Assembly: GCA_016780435.1 (NCBI GenBank)
Contig: JADHLU010000014.1
Span: 1 to 11,950 of the forward strand
DNA: 11,950 bases
Origin: Flavobacteriaceae bacterium
Lineage (GTDB): Bacteria; Bacteroidota; Bacteroidia; Flavobacteriales; Flavobacteriaceae
Reading direction: 5' to 3'
The notes under the pieces are model-generated. The model made no database searches, was not told where the DNA came from, and worked only from the letters and a program-made list of their open reading frames with translations. Both the position numbers and the translations under genes were made by a program. Of this stretch, positions 1 to 5,261 are shown piece after piece. Numbering within the stretch: position 1 is the first letter of the stretch; every line of letters begins with the position of its first letter.

Positions 1-1
1 C

Positions 2-580
2 AAGGATGATCTTCATGTCGTCTTCCATTTTATTATTTAACTCAGCAACCGAGCGCATGTCGTAAGCGTATTTCAGCCCCTCATCTTCATCGTCATCACG
101 ACCTCTGAGAGCTGCCTCCTTATCAGAGATAAACACGTAGGGGCTCGAGAAATTGCTATCTAATGTATAGGGAGTTTGCAAGCCGTCGAACAACTCTCGG
201 ACCCTTTCATTAGACACAAAAACCATTCGGTAACGAGACACATCGGTTATTGTTGCGAGTTCAGCCAAAACTTCATTCGCGACCTCTTCCTGATCGGGTG
301 TGCTTATGAGTACGGTTTGAAAGTCTTCGAATTCAGAGAATCGTTTGTAAATTTTTTGATTGAAATTAAATAGGTAGCCCTTGTTTTCGCTTACGGCGTT
401 ACCCAGAAAGATGATCAGACTAATTTTACCTTCAAGCTCAGCCGCAGCAAATCCTTCAGGCCAGTCAATTCTAGGATTAAGTGTAGGCAATTTACCAAAG
501 TTGGTCACCCCAGAGGCGAAGAACAAATAGACCACCAATGGCAGTATAAACAGCACACCCAAAACAACAGTCTTTTTCAT
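2..580 (-). CDS. SCO-like thioredoxin-fold protein without copper-binding cysteines (partial, 3' end off window)
   Basis: Translating the minus strand from the ATG at 580 gives an open frame of 193 residues that runs off the left edge, so the C-terminus is missing. Residues about 5-23 form one hydrophobic segment (membrane anchor or uncleaved signal), so the rest should sit in the periplasm. The fold resembles SCO1/SenC: a strand SLIIFLG (54-60), a helix, then TVLISTPDQEE (89-99), and late in the chain PYVFISDKEAALRGR (147-161), matching the SCO pattern of hydrophobic strand, D-K-x, RGR. True SCO proteins carry CxxxC after the first strand and a later histidine to bind Cu(I)/Cu(II). Here the equivalent stretch reads GNAVSEN (60-66), the histidine region reads SNFSSPY (142-148), and no cysteine occurs anywhere in the visible 193 residues. 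It lies downstream of oxidase subunit genes, behind a terminator. A role in oxidase assembly is inferred from position only; catalysis or copper transfer by the usual route looks impossible. Family assignment is moderately sure. Confidence 0.7.
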   Translation of the reverse strand, partial: MKKTVVLGVLFILPLVVYLFFASGVTNFGKLPTLNPRIDWPEGFAAAELEGKISLIIFLGNAVSENKGYLFNFNQKIYKRFSEFEDFQTVLISTPDQEEVANEVLAELATITDVSRYRMVFVSNERVRELFDGLQTPYTLDSNFSSPYVFISDKEAALRGRDDDEDEGLKYAYDMRSVAELNNKMEDDMKIIL

Positions 581-595
581 AGCGCAAGCAATATG

Positions 596-603
596 CAAAA
601 ATA
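596..603 (-). promoter_or_regulatory. Possible -7 box (TATTTTTG) of the SCO-like gene
   Basis: The minus strand reads TATTTTTG, an exact match to the Bacteroidota -7 pattern TAnnTTTG, 15 bases before the ATG at 580. It lies in the T-tract of the preceding terminator, so the match may be a by-product of that tract. No TTTG-type -33 box sits at the expected distance. Confidence 0.25.
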
Positions 604-633
604 AAAAAAGGCAACCACATTAGGGCTGCCTTT
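597..633 (-). terminator. Intrinsic terminator after the oxidase subunit IV gene
   Basis: Read on the minus strand, AAAGGCAGCC (633-624) pairs with GGTTGCCTTT (616-607) to form a 10-bp stem with one G-U pair and a 7-base loop. A T-rich run follows (606-597, broken by one A). It starts 27 bases after the subunit IV stop codon and 27 bases before the next start codon, so it should separate the oxidase operon from the SCO-like gene or act as a partial, leaky stop. Confidence 0.8.
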
Positions 634-660
634 GTAAGCTGAGTGAAAAACCTTCAATAC

Positions 661-1044
661 TTAAAAATCCCAAGTTAAGAAGGTCGTGTTGAAAATCTCA
701 TAAACATAGTTTGCCTCAAATAGAAGAAGGGTTATGAGGTATACAATTAAGAAAACCGGTGTCCAAACCACTATCCTTCTAAGCGAAGAGCGCTCGTCTC
801 TTAAGTGCATAAAATCCCAAGCAATGTAGTAGGCTTTGACCAAAGTAAGTATAATAAAAATCCAGTTCAGTAGCTTGGTCCCCATTAAGGTGCTTTGAAC
901 TAAAAAGGCAGGTTTAATGATACCCAGAATAACCTCTACGGCAGTTACCAAAGACAAGAACAACAATACGCCCCATATCTTTTGTTGGTTGTTCTTAAAG
1001 GTGACTAAGCCGCGAAATATCGAAAGTTTATGTTCGTGCGCCAT
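661..1044 (-). CDS. Cytochrome c oxidase subunit IV-type protein (prokaryotic, COX4 family)
   Basis: A 127-residue membrane protein with three hydrophobic helices at about residues 22-42, 57-78 and 90-110. This is the size and layout of the small bacterial subunit IV of caa3/aa3-type heme-copper oxidases. Family-like features are V-E-V-I-L-G (36-41) in helix 1 and the helix 2 end KAYYIAWDFMHLRDE (70-84). The family is an accessory, non-catalytic inner-membrane subunit that helps assembly or stability of subunit I. I start it at the ATG at 1044 (MAHEHKL). The frame stays open up to 1083, but that 13-residue extension lies inside the end of the upstream subunit III gene. The chosen start leaves a 2-base gap after that gene's TAA at 1047-1049, the tight spacing of a co-translated operon. 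A terminator follows, so this is probably the last gene of the transcript. Confidence 0.88.
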   Translation of the reverse strand: MAHEHKLSIFRGLVTFKNNQQKIWGVLLFLSLVTAVEVILGIIKPAFLVQSTLMGTKLLNWIFIILTLVKAYYIAWDFMHLRDERSSLRRIVVWTPVFLIVYLITLLLFEANYVYEIFNTTFLTWDF

Positions 1045-1046
1045 GA

Positions 1047-2027
1047 TTATACCAAATAGAAAAAGGTGAATACAAAGACCCAAACAAGGTCAACAAAGTG
1101 CCAGTATAGCCCAACTTTTTCGATCATCTCGTAGTGCCCTCTTTTTTCATAGGTGCCAATAAGCACGTTAAAGAAGATGATCACGTTAATGGCCACTCCT
1201 GAGAATACGTGAAAACCGTGAAAACCGGTTATAAAGAAGAAAAAGTCAGCAAAGAGTCGGCTTCCGTATTCATTGCGAATTAAGTTTGCCCCCTCTACTA
1301 CTCTAACAGCGTCGTTTAATTTCTCAATGGCTTCGGCACGAGAAAGCACGGTCTTCTCTCCGTCTTCATTAATTGTCTCGGTGCGAATGGTCACCACTTC
1401 GTTAGCCAGAAAACCGCTTTTTACCTCATCTAAGCTGTAGGTTGAAGGTTTTTCGCCACTCTCAAACCATATGCCTTTAGACGACTCGTGATAGGTTTCA
1501 GTCTCTGAAGGGTCTATTAGCGCGATAGCATCTAGTGCCACCCGCTCGCCGGTTTCGGCATTAACGAATTGAAGGATTCGCCCACCCTTGGTTTCGAGCG
1601 CTCCGTAATCGCCTTTAATAAAAGTGGCCCATTCCCAGGCCTGAGAACCTACAAAAATAGCTCCTCCAATAATGGTCAACAGCATGTAGATTACTACTTT
1701 CTTCTTATTCATGTGATGACCAGCGTCAACGGCTAGTACCATGGTGACCGAAGACATAATCAACACGAAGGTCATGAAGGCCACGTAGATCATCGGATAG
1801 TTTCCGTGAAAGAAAGGAACGTGGGTAAACACCTCATCGGCTATAGGCCAAGTTTCTATGAACTTGAAACGAGAGAATCCGTATGAGGCTAGAAAAGCCG
1901 AGAAGGTCAAGGCGTCTGAAACGATGAAAAACCACATCATGAGTTTTCCATAGCTCGCCTTTAAAGGCTTCTGTTCTCCGCCCCCCCAGAGGTTTTCTTC
2001 AGTGTGTTGTGAGATTGAAGTATCCAT
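1047..2027 (-). CDS. Cytochrome c oxidase subunit III with long soluble insert
   Basis: This 326-residue protein belongs to heme-copper oxidase subunit III (CtaE/CoxC type), a membrane subunit that packs against subunit I. Hydrophobic helices lie at about 28-50, 76-100, 110-132, 257-290 and 304-326. The signature motifs are plain: FITGFHGFHVFSG (265-277) in helix 4 and YWHFVDLVWVFVF (308-320) in helix 5, plus QAWEW (129-133) after helix 3. Between that point and N-E-Y-G-S (252-256) lies a hydrophilic, acidic insert of about 115 residues, where short bacterial homologues have around 20. It contains no cysteine and few histidines and is predicted to face the periplasm or cytoplasm as one domain. 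It keeps the frame and the flanking motifs, so it is not a frameshift artefact. The gene has its own candidate promoter in the 62-base gap before it. Codons 14-16 hold a run of seven G. The product is secure; the insert's role is unknown. Confidence 0.93.
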   Translation of the reverse strand: MDTSISQHTEENLWGGGEQKPLKASYGKLMMWFFIVSDALTFSAFLASYGFSRFKFIETWPIADEVFTHVPFFHGNYPMIYVAFMTFVLIMSSVTMVLAVDAGHHMNKKKVVIYMLLTIIGGAIFVGSQAWEWATFIKGDYGALETKGGRILQFVNAETGERVALDAIALIDPSETETYHESSKGIWFESGEKPSTYSLDEVKSGFLANEVVTIRTETINEDGEKTVLSRAEAIEKLNDAVRVVEGANLIRNEYGSRLFADFFFFITGFHGFHVFSGVAINVIIFFNVLIGTYEKRGHYEMIEKVGLYWHFVDLVWVFVFTFFYLV

Positions 2028-2045
2028 AAGTAGGTGTTAACTGCG

Positions 2046-2076
2046 CAAAGGTAACGGTTTGGTTGATTTTCAAAAA
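2046..2076 (-). promoter_or_regulatory. Bacteroidota-type promoter before the long subunit III gene
   Basis: On the minus strand TTTTTG (2076-2071) is followed after 17 bases by TACCTTTG (2053-2046), which fits the TTG-N17 to N23-TAnnTTTG pattern of flavobacterial promoters in both boxes and in spacing. The ATG lies 18 bases further on, giving a short leader. It sits in the largest gap inside the oxidase cluster, so the long subunit III and subunit IV genes can probably be transcribed apart from cyoE. Confidence 0.6.
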
Positions 2077-2089
2077 TAGCTTTAAAGAA

Positions 2090-2665
2090 TTACTTTACGA
2101 AATGCATAAATAACAGCAGATAGAGCCAAAGAATGCCCAAGAAGTGCCAAAAGGTCTCTCCCAGTTCAAAGCCCAGCATTTCTTCGGGTAAATAGCGCTC
2201 TTTCACGGTTTTGAATGCGAGAACTGACAAGACAATTAGGCCCGCAAATAGGTGTACCAAATGCACAAAGGCAATCAGAAACACATACGATATTTTGATG
2301 CTACTCGTTGGACCGGTGAAATAGTATCCGTCGGCTATCATTTCATTGAAACCCATGAACTGTAAAGCGACAAAAATCAATCCCAACAGAATAGTGAAAA
2401 GCACGTAAGCCTTAGCCCGACTGAACTGACTAGCTCTCAGCTGCTTTCTCGCCCAAATGAGGGTAAGACTGCTCAGGGCGATCACGGTAGCGGAGACCCA
2501 AAAGGTTTGAGGAAGGTTAATCTCGGCCACCCAATCTTTGCGCTTGCTGCTAACGATGTAGGCACTGGTCCATCCGGCGAATCCCATGATCAAGCTGATG
2601 AGGGAAAACCACAGCATCATTTTCTTAGCACGCCTTTGCTTCTGAAGTTCATCTGTAGGATTCAT
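2090..2665 (-). CDS. Heme-copper oxidase subunit III family protein (short paralogue)
   Basis: A 191-residue inner-membrane protein with five hydrophobic helices at about 18-37, 53-72, 85-105, 124-152 and 170-189. The end of the chain carries degenerate subunit III marks: AFVHLVHLFAGLIVL (132-146), matching the G-F-H-G-x-H-V helix, and ETFWHFLGILWLYLLLF (170-186), matching the Y-W-H-F-V-D-x-V-W helix, with the aspartate replaced by glycine. It has no long insert, unlike the neighbouring 326-residue paralogue. It follows cyoE by 12 bases, so the two are probably one transcript, and is separated from the next subunit III gene by 62 bases holding a promoter. Paired subunit III-like genes of this kind recur in Bacteroidota oxidase clusters from what I know of the group. 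Whether both sit in one oxidase is not known from sequence. Family call is firm; exact role is inferred. Confidence 0.87.
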   Translation of the reverse strand: MNPTDELQKQRRAKKMMLWFSLISLIMGFAGWTSAYIVSSKRKDWVAEINLPQTFWVSATVIALSSLTLIWARKQLRASQFSRAKAYVLFTILLGLIFVALQFMGFNEMIADGYYFTGPTSSIKISYVFLIAFVHLVHLFAGLIVLSVLAFKTVKERYLPEEMLGFELGETFWHFLGILWLYLLLFMHFVK

Positions 2666-2677
2666 AGGGTAAATATT

Positions 2678-3580
2678 TTATAAAATAAAAAAACGATCTA
2701 GCACGTAAATAAGTTGAATCAGCGTCAAGTAGATGACCGATCTAAGCATGAGTGATTTGGCATAGCGCTGCTCTAGGGTCTGAAATAATTTTAAAGCTGG
2801 CACAAGCATATAGATGCCCAAAGCAAAAATTAAAAGGGCTGCATAGACAGAAAGTTGCAGCGCACCAGTGAACCCAAAAACAGGCACTATTGACGTGGCC
2901 ATGGTCCAGAGGGAATAAACCACAATCTGAAAGGCCGTCTTACGGTCTCGATCTCCGGTTGGGAGCATCTTAAACCCGCCTCGCTTGTAGTCTTCGTGTA
3001 GTATCCAACCCAGTGCCCAGAAATGGGGAAACTGCCAAAAAAATTGAATCATAAAAAGGGTTCCGGCTTCGATGCCAAATTGATTGGTAGCCCCAACCCA
3101 TCCGAGCATAAAGGGGATCGCCCCTGGAAATGCCCCAACAAATACTGAAAGCGGCGACTTCGTTTTAAGCGGAGTATACGCAGCCACGTAAATCAAGACT
3201 GACAATAGCCCAAAAAAAGCCGTTTTAAAATTCAAGACAAAGAGCATAGCTGTACCGAGCAGGGTAAGACTCACGGCCACCACCATGGCAAATGAAACAC
3301 TCATTTTTTGGGTGACTAAGGGTCTTGATTGGGTGCGCTGCATTTTGGCATCTAGCTTGCGCTCAATAACCTGATTAAAGGCGTTAGAGGCCGACACTAG
3401 CGCCATTCCACCACAAGAAAGAAAAAGTAAGTCAGCTAAAGAGAACGGTTCTGCGGCCAGTAAATACCCGGCGATTGCAGAAAAGACAACGCTGATAGAC
3501 AATCGGATCTTGACTAAAACTTTTAAATCAGTCAAGAAAGCGCTAAAAGCAGAAAATGCAAATCGATCCAAGGTCACCAT
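2678..3580 (-). CDS. cyoE: Protoheme IX farnesyltransferase (heme O synthase)
   Basis: A 300-residue polytopic UbiA-superfamily enzyme (CyoE/CtaB) that adds a farnesyl group to heme b to give heme O, the precursor of heme A for aa3-type oxidases. The first prenyl-diphosphate motif is at 66-87: N-A-F-N-Q-V-I-E-R-K-L-D-A-K-M-Q-R-T followed by S-R-P-L. The family's usual D-R-D-x-D core reads E-R-K-L-D here, so the last aspartate (D77) is kept while the first is glutamate and the middle one lysine. The loop YTPLKTKSPLSVFVGAFPGA (135-154) and the second motif WQFPHFWALGWILHEDYKRG (182-201) with GFKMLP (202-207) are well preserved. About eight to nine hydrophobic segments fill the chain. The gene opens the oxidase block, after a terminator, and runs 12 bases into the short subunit III gene. 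Only 8 bases separate the candidate -7 box from the ATG, so the GTG at codon 2 or TTG at codon 4 remain possible starts. Confidence 0.95.
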   Translation of the reverse strand: MVTLDRFAFSAFSAFLTDLKVLVKIRLSISVVFSAIAGYLLAAEPFSLADLLFLSCGGMALVSASNAFNQVIERKLDAKMQRTQSRPLVTQKMSVSFAMVVAVSLTLLGTAMLFVLNFKTAFFGLLSVLIYVAAYTPLKTKSPLSVFVGAFPGAIPFMLGWVGATNQFGIEAGTLFMIQFFWQFPHFWALGWILHEDYKRGGFKMLPTGDRDRKTAFQIVVYSLWTMATSIVPVFGFTGALQLSVYAALLIFALGIYMLVPALKLFQTLEQRYAKSLMLRSVIYLTLIQLIYVLDRFFIL

Positions 3581-3588
3581 TCAATGCG

Positions 3589-3616
3589 CAAAGATAAGAC
3601 CTAGCTCAAGCACAAA
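3589..3616 (-). promoter_or_regulatory. Candidate promoter of the cyoE-led oxidase operon
   Basis: The minus strand has TATCTTTG (3596-3589), an exact TAnnTTTG box. TTTG at 3616-3613 lies 16 bases upstream, and TTTTTTG (3624-3618), at the foot of the terminator hairpin, lies 21 bases upstream, so either could serve as the -33 box. The box is followed by CGC, as in the other oxidase promoter (CTTTGCGCA is shared by both). The leader would be only a few bases long. Confidence 0.45.
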
Positions 3617-3618
3617 GC

Positions 3619-3646
3619 AAAAAACCGGGCCAAAGCCCGGTTTTTT
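3619..3646 (-). terminator. Strong, symmetrical intrinsic terminator after tonB
   Basis: A6-CCGGGC (3619-3630), loop CAAA, GCCCGG-T6 (3635-3646): a perfect 12-bp stem whose GC core is flanked by A and T runs. It can therefore end transcription in either direction. On the minus strand it starts 20 bases after the tonB stop and ends 38 bases before cyoE, separating the sprA-gcvH-vanZ-tonB block from the oxidase operon. Confidence 0.92.
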
Positions 3647-3666
3647 ATTTCATCTTATGTAAACTT

Positions 3667-4371
3667 TTATTGAAGTCTGAAGGTGATTGGAATACTGAAA
3701 GGAACCTTAACCGCTCTGCCTCGTTGTCTACCAGGAGACATCTTAGGCAATAATTCGATAATTCTAAGAGCCTCTGCCTCTAAATTCTTGTCTGGACCTC
3801 TCATACGGATACCTCCGATTGAGCCGTCTTTCTGAATCACAAACATCACGTTAACCCGACCCTGAACACCCATTTCTTGAGCGATTTCTGGATACTGGAA
3901 ATTCTTGCGAATGTGTTTTTGCATTTGTTCTTGAAAACAGGCCTTTTTATCACTAGCTCCTTCGCATCCTGGAAAAACGGGTACATCTTCAATAACGGCG
4001 AACGGAACAGAGATGTCTTCGTCGATCTCTTCCACTTCTACCTCTTCGATTTCTATAACCTCTTCGTCTTGAGATGTCTCTGTAGATTCAATAATAGTCT
4101 CTTCTACCTCTTCTTCGTCTTCAACAACCTCGATCACTTCAGGCGCAGCTGGAGGTGGTGGAGGTGGTGGAGTCTTGAGCTGCTCGGTCATCGGAACCTC
4201 TTCGTCCAATTGATCTTCAACATTTAAAGCAATATCATAGTTTGCCGCCTCGTCGTACTTTTTCCACTCAAGTGCGCGCCAAATAACAAACATGGTAAAG
4301 GCCAATCCTATAGCGAAATACAATCCACTGTTACGGTTTATATCGGCTTTTGGATTCTTTTTTGGTTCCAT
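3667..4371 (-). CDS. TonB-family energy transducer
   Basis: A 234-residue protein that couples the inner-membrane proton motive force to outer-membrane transporters. It has a short cytoplasmic N-terminus, one membrane helix at about 15-32, a run of seven prolines (68-74), an acidic Glu/Val/Ile-rich spacer (about 78-120) and a TonB C-terminal domain (about 150-234). The C-terminal domain shows F-Q-Y-P-x-x-A (158-164), QGRVNVMFVIQKDGSI (170-185) and the closing FSIPITFRL. Before it lies VPVFPGCEGASDKKACFQEQM (130-150), with two cysteines (136 and 145) that could form a periplasmic disulfide; this PVFPGCE...C segment is usual in Bacteroidota TonB proteins. The spacer differs from the Lys/Pro-Glu/Pro rod of E. 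coli TonB. The 49-base AT-rich gap before it holds only an imperfect -7 box (TAAATTAG, 4399-4392), so read-through from vanZ is likely. It is the last gene before the terminator. No ExbB or ExbD gene is in the window. Confidence 0.93.
   Translation of the reverse strand: MEPKKNPKADINRNSGLYFAIGLAFTMFVIWRALEWKKYDEAANYDIALNVEDQLDEEVPMTEQLKTPPPPPPPAAPEVIEVVEDEEEVEETIIESTETSQDEEVIEIEEVEVEEIDEDISVPFAVIEDVPVFPGCEGASDKKACFQEQMQKHIRKNFQYPEIAQEMGVQGRVNVMFVIQKDGSIGGIRMRGPDKNLEAEALRIIELLPKMSPGRQRGRAVKVPFSIPITFRLQ
4151..4168 (-). repeat. 9-bp tandem repeat coding the TonB proline run
   Basis: Two exact copies of GGAGGTGGT on the plus strand (CCA/CCT codons on the coding strand) followed by a partial third copy. 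It encodes most of residues 68-74 of the TonB protein. Unit length is a multiple of three, so copy-number change would lengthen or shorten the proline run without a frameshift. Confidence 0.85.
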
Positions 4372-4420
4372 AGACTACGTTTTGATGTTCGCTAATTTAA
4401 ATATTAATTCGAAAAAGGGA

Positions 4421-4819
4421 CTAATTATTTCTGCTTTTTGCATTTAGTAGAAGTGCGCTTATCCACGGATGAATGGCCACTCCAACAAGTACTCCGAGGG
4501 TATTGGCTAAAAAATCATTCCAATCGGCTTGCCTAAAGGTAGTTAGCCACATTTGAGCGAGTTCGATCAATCCGCCATAGAGCAATCCATATCCAATCAC
4601 CCAAAACCGAAGTGTTTTTGTTTTCAATTCACTGAAAGCCTCTAGAAAAGCTTGCCCCAAAAGCACACTGAAACCCAAATAAAAGCAAAAGTGTACCACC
4701 TTGTCGATTCCGTCGAAAAACCTTGGCAGCCCAACGGCAGCACCAATATTGACTAAACTCAAGGCCGCAATAAGGGTGGCATAAAAGGCGAAACCTATGC
4801 GATATAGATAGGCCTTCAC
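4421..4819 (-). CDS. VanZ-family membrane protein
   Basis: A 132-residue inner-membrane protein with four hydrophobic segments at about 8-26, 42-62, 72-90 and 105-125. VanZ-family marks are G-I-D-K-V-V-H-F (37-44) before the second helix and GGLIELAQMWLTTFRQADWND (82-102) followed by FLANTLGVLVG (103-113). These contain E86, R96, D99, D102 and N106, the polar residues kept in the family. The family is named from teicoplanin resistance in enterococci, but most members, including those next to gcvH and sprA in Bacteroidota, have no known function, and resistance should not be assumed here. It starts with GTG, 9 bases after the gcvH stop, so the two are very likely co-transcribed. No ATG lies near that would give a full first helix. 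Confidence 0.85.
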   Translation of the reverse strand: MKAYLYRIGFAFYATLIAALSLVNIGAAVGLPRFFDGIDKVVHFCFYLGFSVLLGQAFLEAFSELKTKTLRFWVIGYGLLYGGLIELAQMWLTTFRQADWNDFLANTLGVLVGVAIHPWISALLLNAKSRNN

Positions 4820-4828
4820 AAGAAAAAA

Positions 4829-5209
4829 TTAGGCAGAGACAAGGGCGCGATAGGCATCTGCATCTAACAGCTGTTCGTATTCAGCCGTATCAGAAACCTC
4901 CACTTTAATCATCCAACCAGATCCGTAAGGGTCTGAGTTAACTAGCTCTGGTTCTTGATCAAGCGCATCATTAAGTTCAATGATTTTTCCAGTAATGGGC
5001 AAGAATAAATCAGACACCGTTTTTACGGCTTCTACAGTTCCGAAGACCTCATCTTGACCGAGTGATTCGTCAAGGGTTTCTACTTCTACGTAAACGATAT
5101 CACCAAGCTCAGATTGAGCAAAGTCAGTGATGCCAATTGTGGCAATTGAACCCTCGAGCCTCACCCACTCGTGATCCTTAGTGTATTTTAATTCTGTTGG
5201 AATATTCAT
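4829..5209 (-). CDS. gcvH: Glycine cleavage system H protein
   Basis: A 126-residue cytosolic lipoyl carrier. It shuttles the aminomethyl group of glycine between the P, T and L proteins of the glycine cleavage complex. The lipoylation site is clear: GTVEAVKTVSDLFLP (57-71) with Lys63 as the acceptor. The start Y-T-K-D-H-E-W-V-R (9-17), ITDFAQSELGDIVYVE (27-42), PITGK (71-75) and the end motif DPYGSGWMIKVE (94-105) all match the family, and the length is normal. None of gcvP, gcvT or lpd is in the window, so in this genome gcvH stands apart from them, with secretion gene sprA upstream and vanZ downstream. That neighbourhood is shared by many Bacteroidota and does not imply a joint function. 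A candidate promoter lies in the 52-base gap after sprA. Confidence 0.98.
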   Translation of the reverse strand: MNIPTELKYTKDHEWVRLEGSIATIGITDFAQSELGDIVYVEVETLDESLGQDEVFGTVEAVKTVSDLFLPITGKIIELNDALDQEPELVNSDPYGSGWMIKVEVSDTAEYEQLLDADAYRALVSA

Positions 5210-5229
5210 GATGGTTTTCTATTAAAGCA

Positions 5230-5237
5230 CAAATGTA
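5230..5237 (-). promoter_or_regulatory. Candidate -7 box (TACATTTG) of gcvH-vanZ-tonB
   Basis: The minus strand shows TACATTTG, an exact TAnnTTTG match, 20 bases before the gcvH ATG and just after the sprA stop. I see no TTG-type -33 box 17-23 bases upstream, so the promoter is weaker or needs an activator. No hairpin terminator follows sprA, so read-through is also possible. Confidence 0.45.
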
Positions 5238-5261
5238 ATTAATTATGGTAGGTGTTTACTG

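Noticed and set aside
176..373. Plus-strand open frame of 65 codons near the left edge
   Set aside because: It lies opposite the SCO-like gene, whose frame, membrane segment and family pattern are far more convincing.
2..580. The SCO-like gene as a pseudogene because of the missing cysteines
   Set aside because: The frame is unbroken from start to window edge and the late RGR and D-K segments are kept. The loss looks like a property of the subfamily rather than decay.
1045..1083. A longer start for the subunit IV gene (13 extra residues, MGLCIHLFLFGII)
   Set aside because: The extension lies inside the end of the upstream subunit III gene. The ATG at 1044 gives the family's usual N-terminus and a clean 2-base gap.
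3877..4227. Plus-strand open frame of 116 codons opposite tonB, rich in Trp and Arg
   Set aside because: Its composition is the mirror of the proline and acidic codons of tonB on the other strand. It matches no family I recognise.
4421..4819. Glycopeptide resistance role for the VanZ-family gene
   Set aside because: There are no vanHAX-type genes and the family name alone does not predict resistance. The context is secretion and metabolism.
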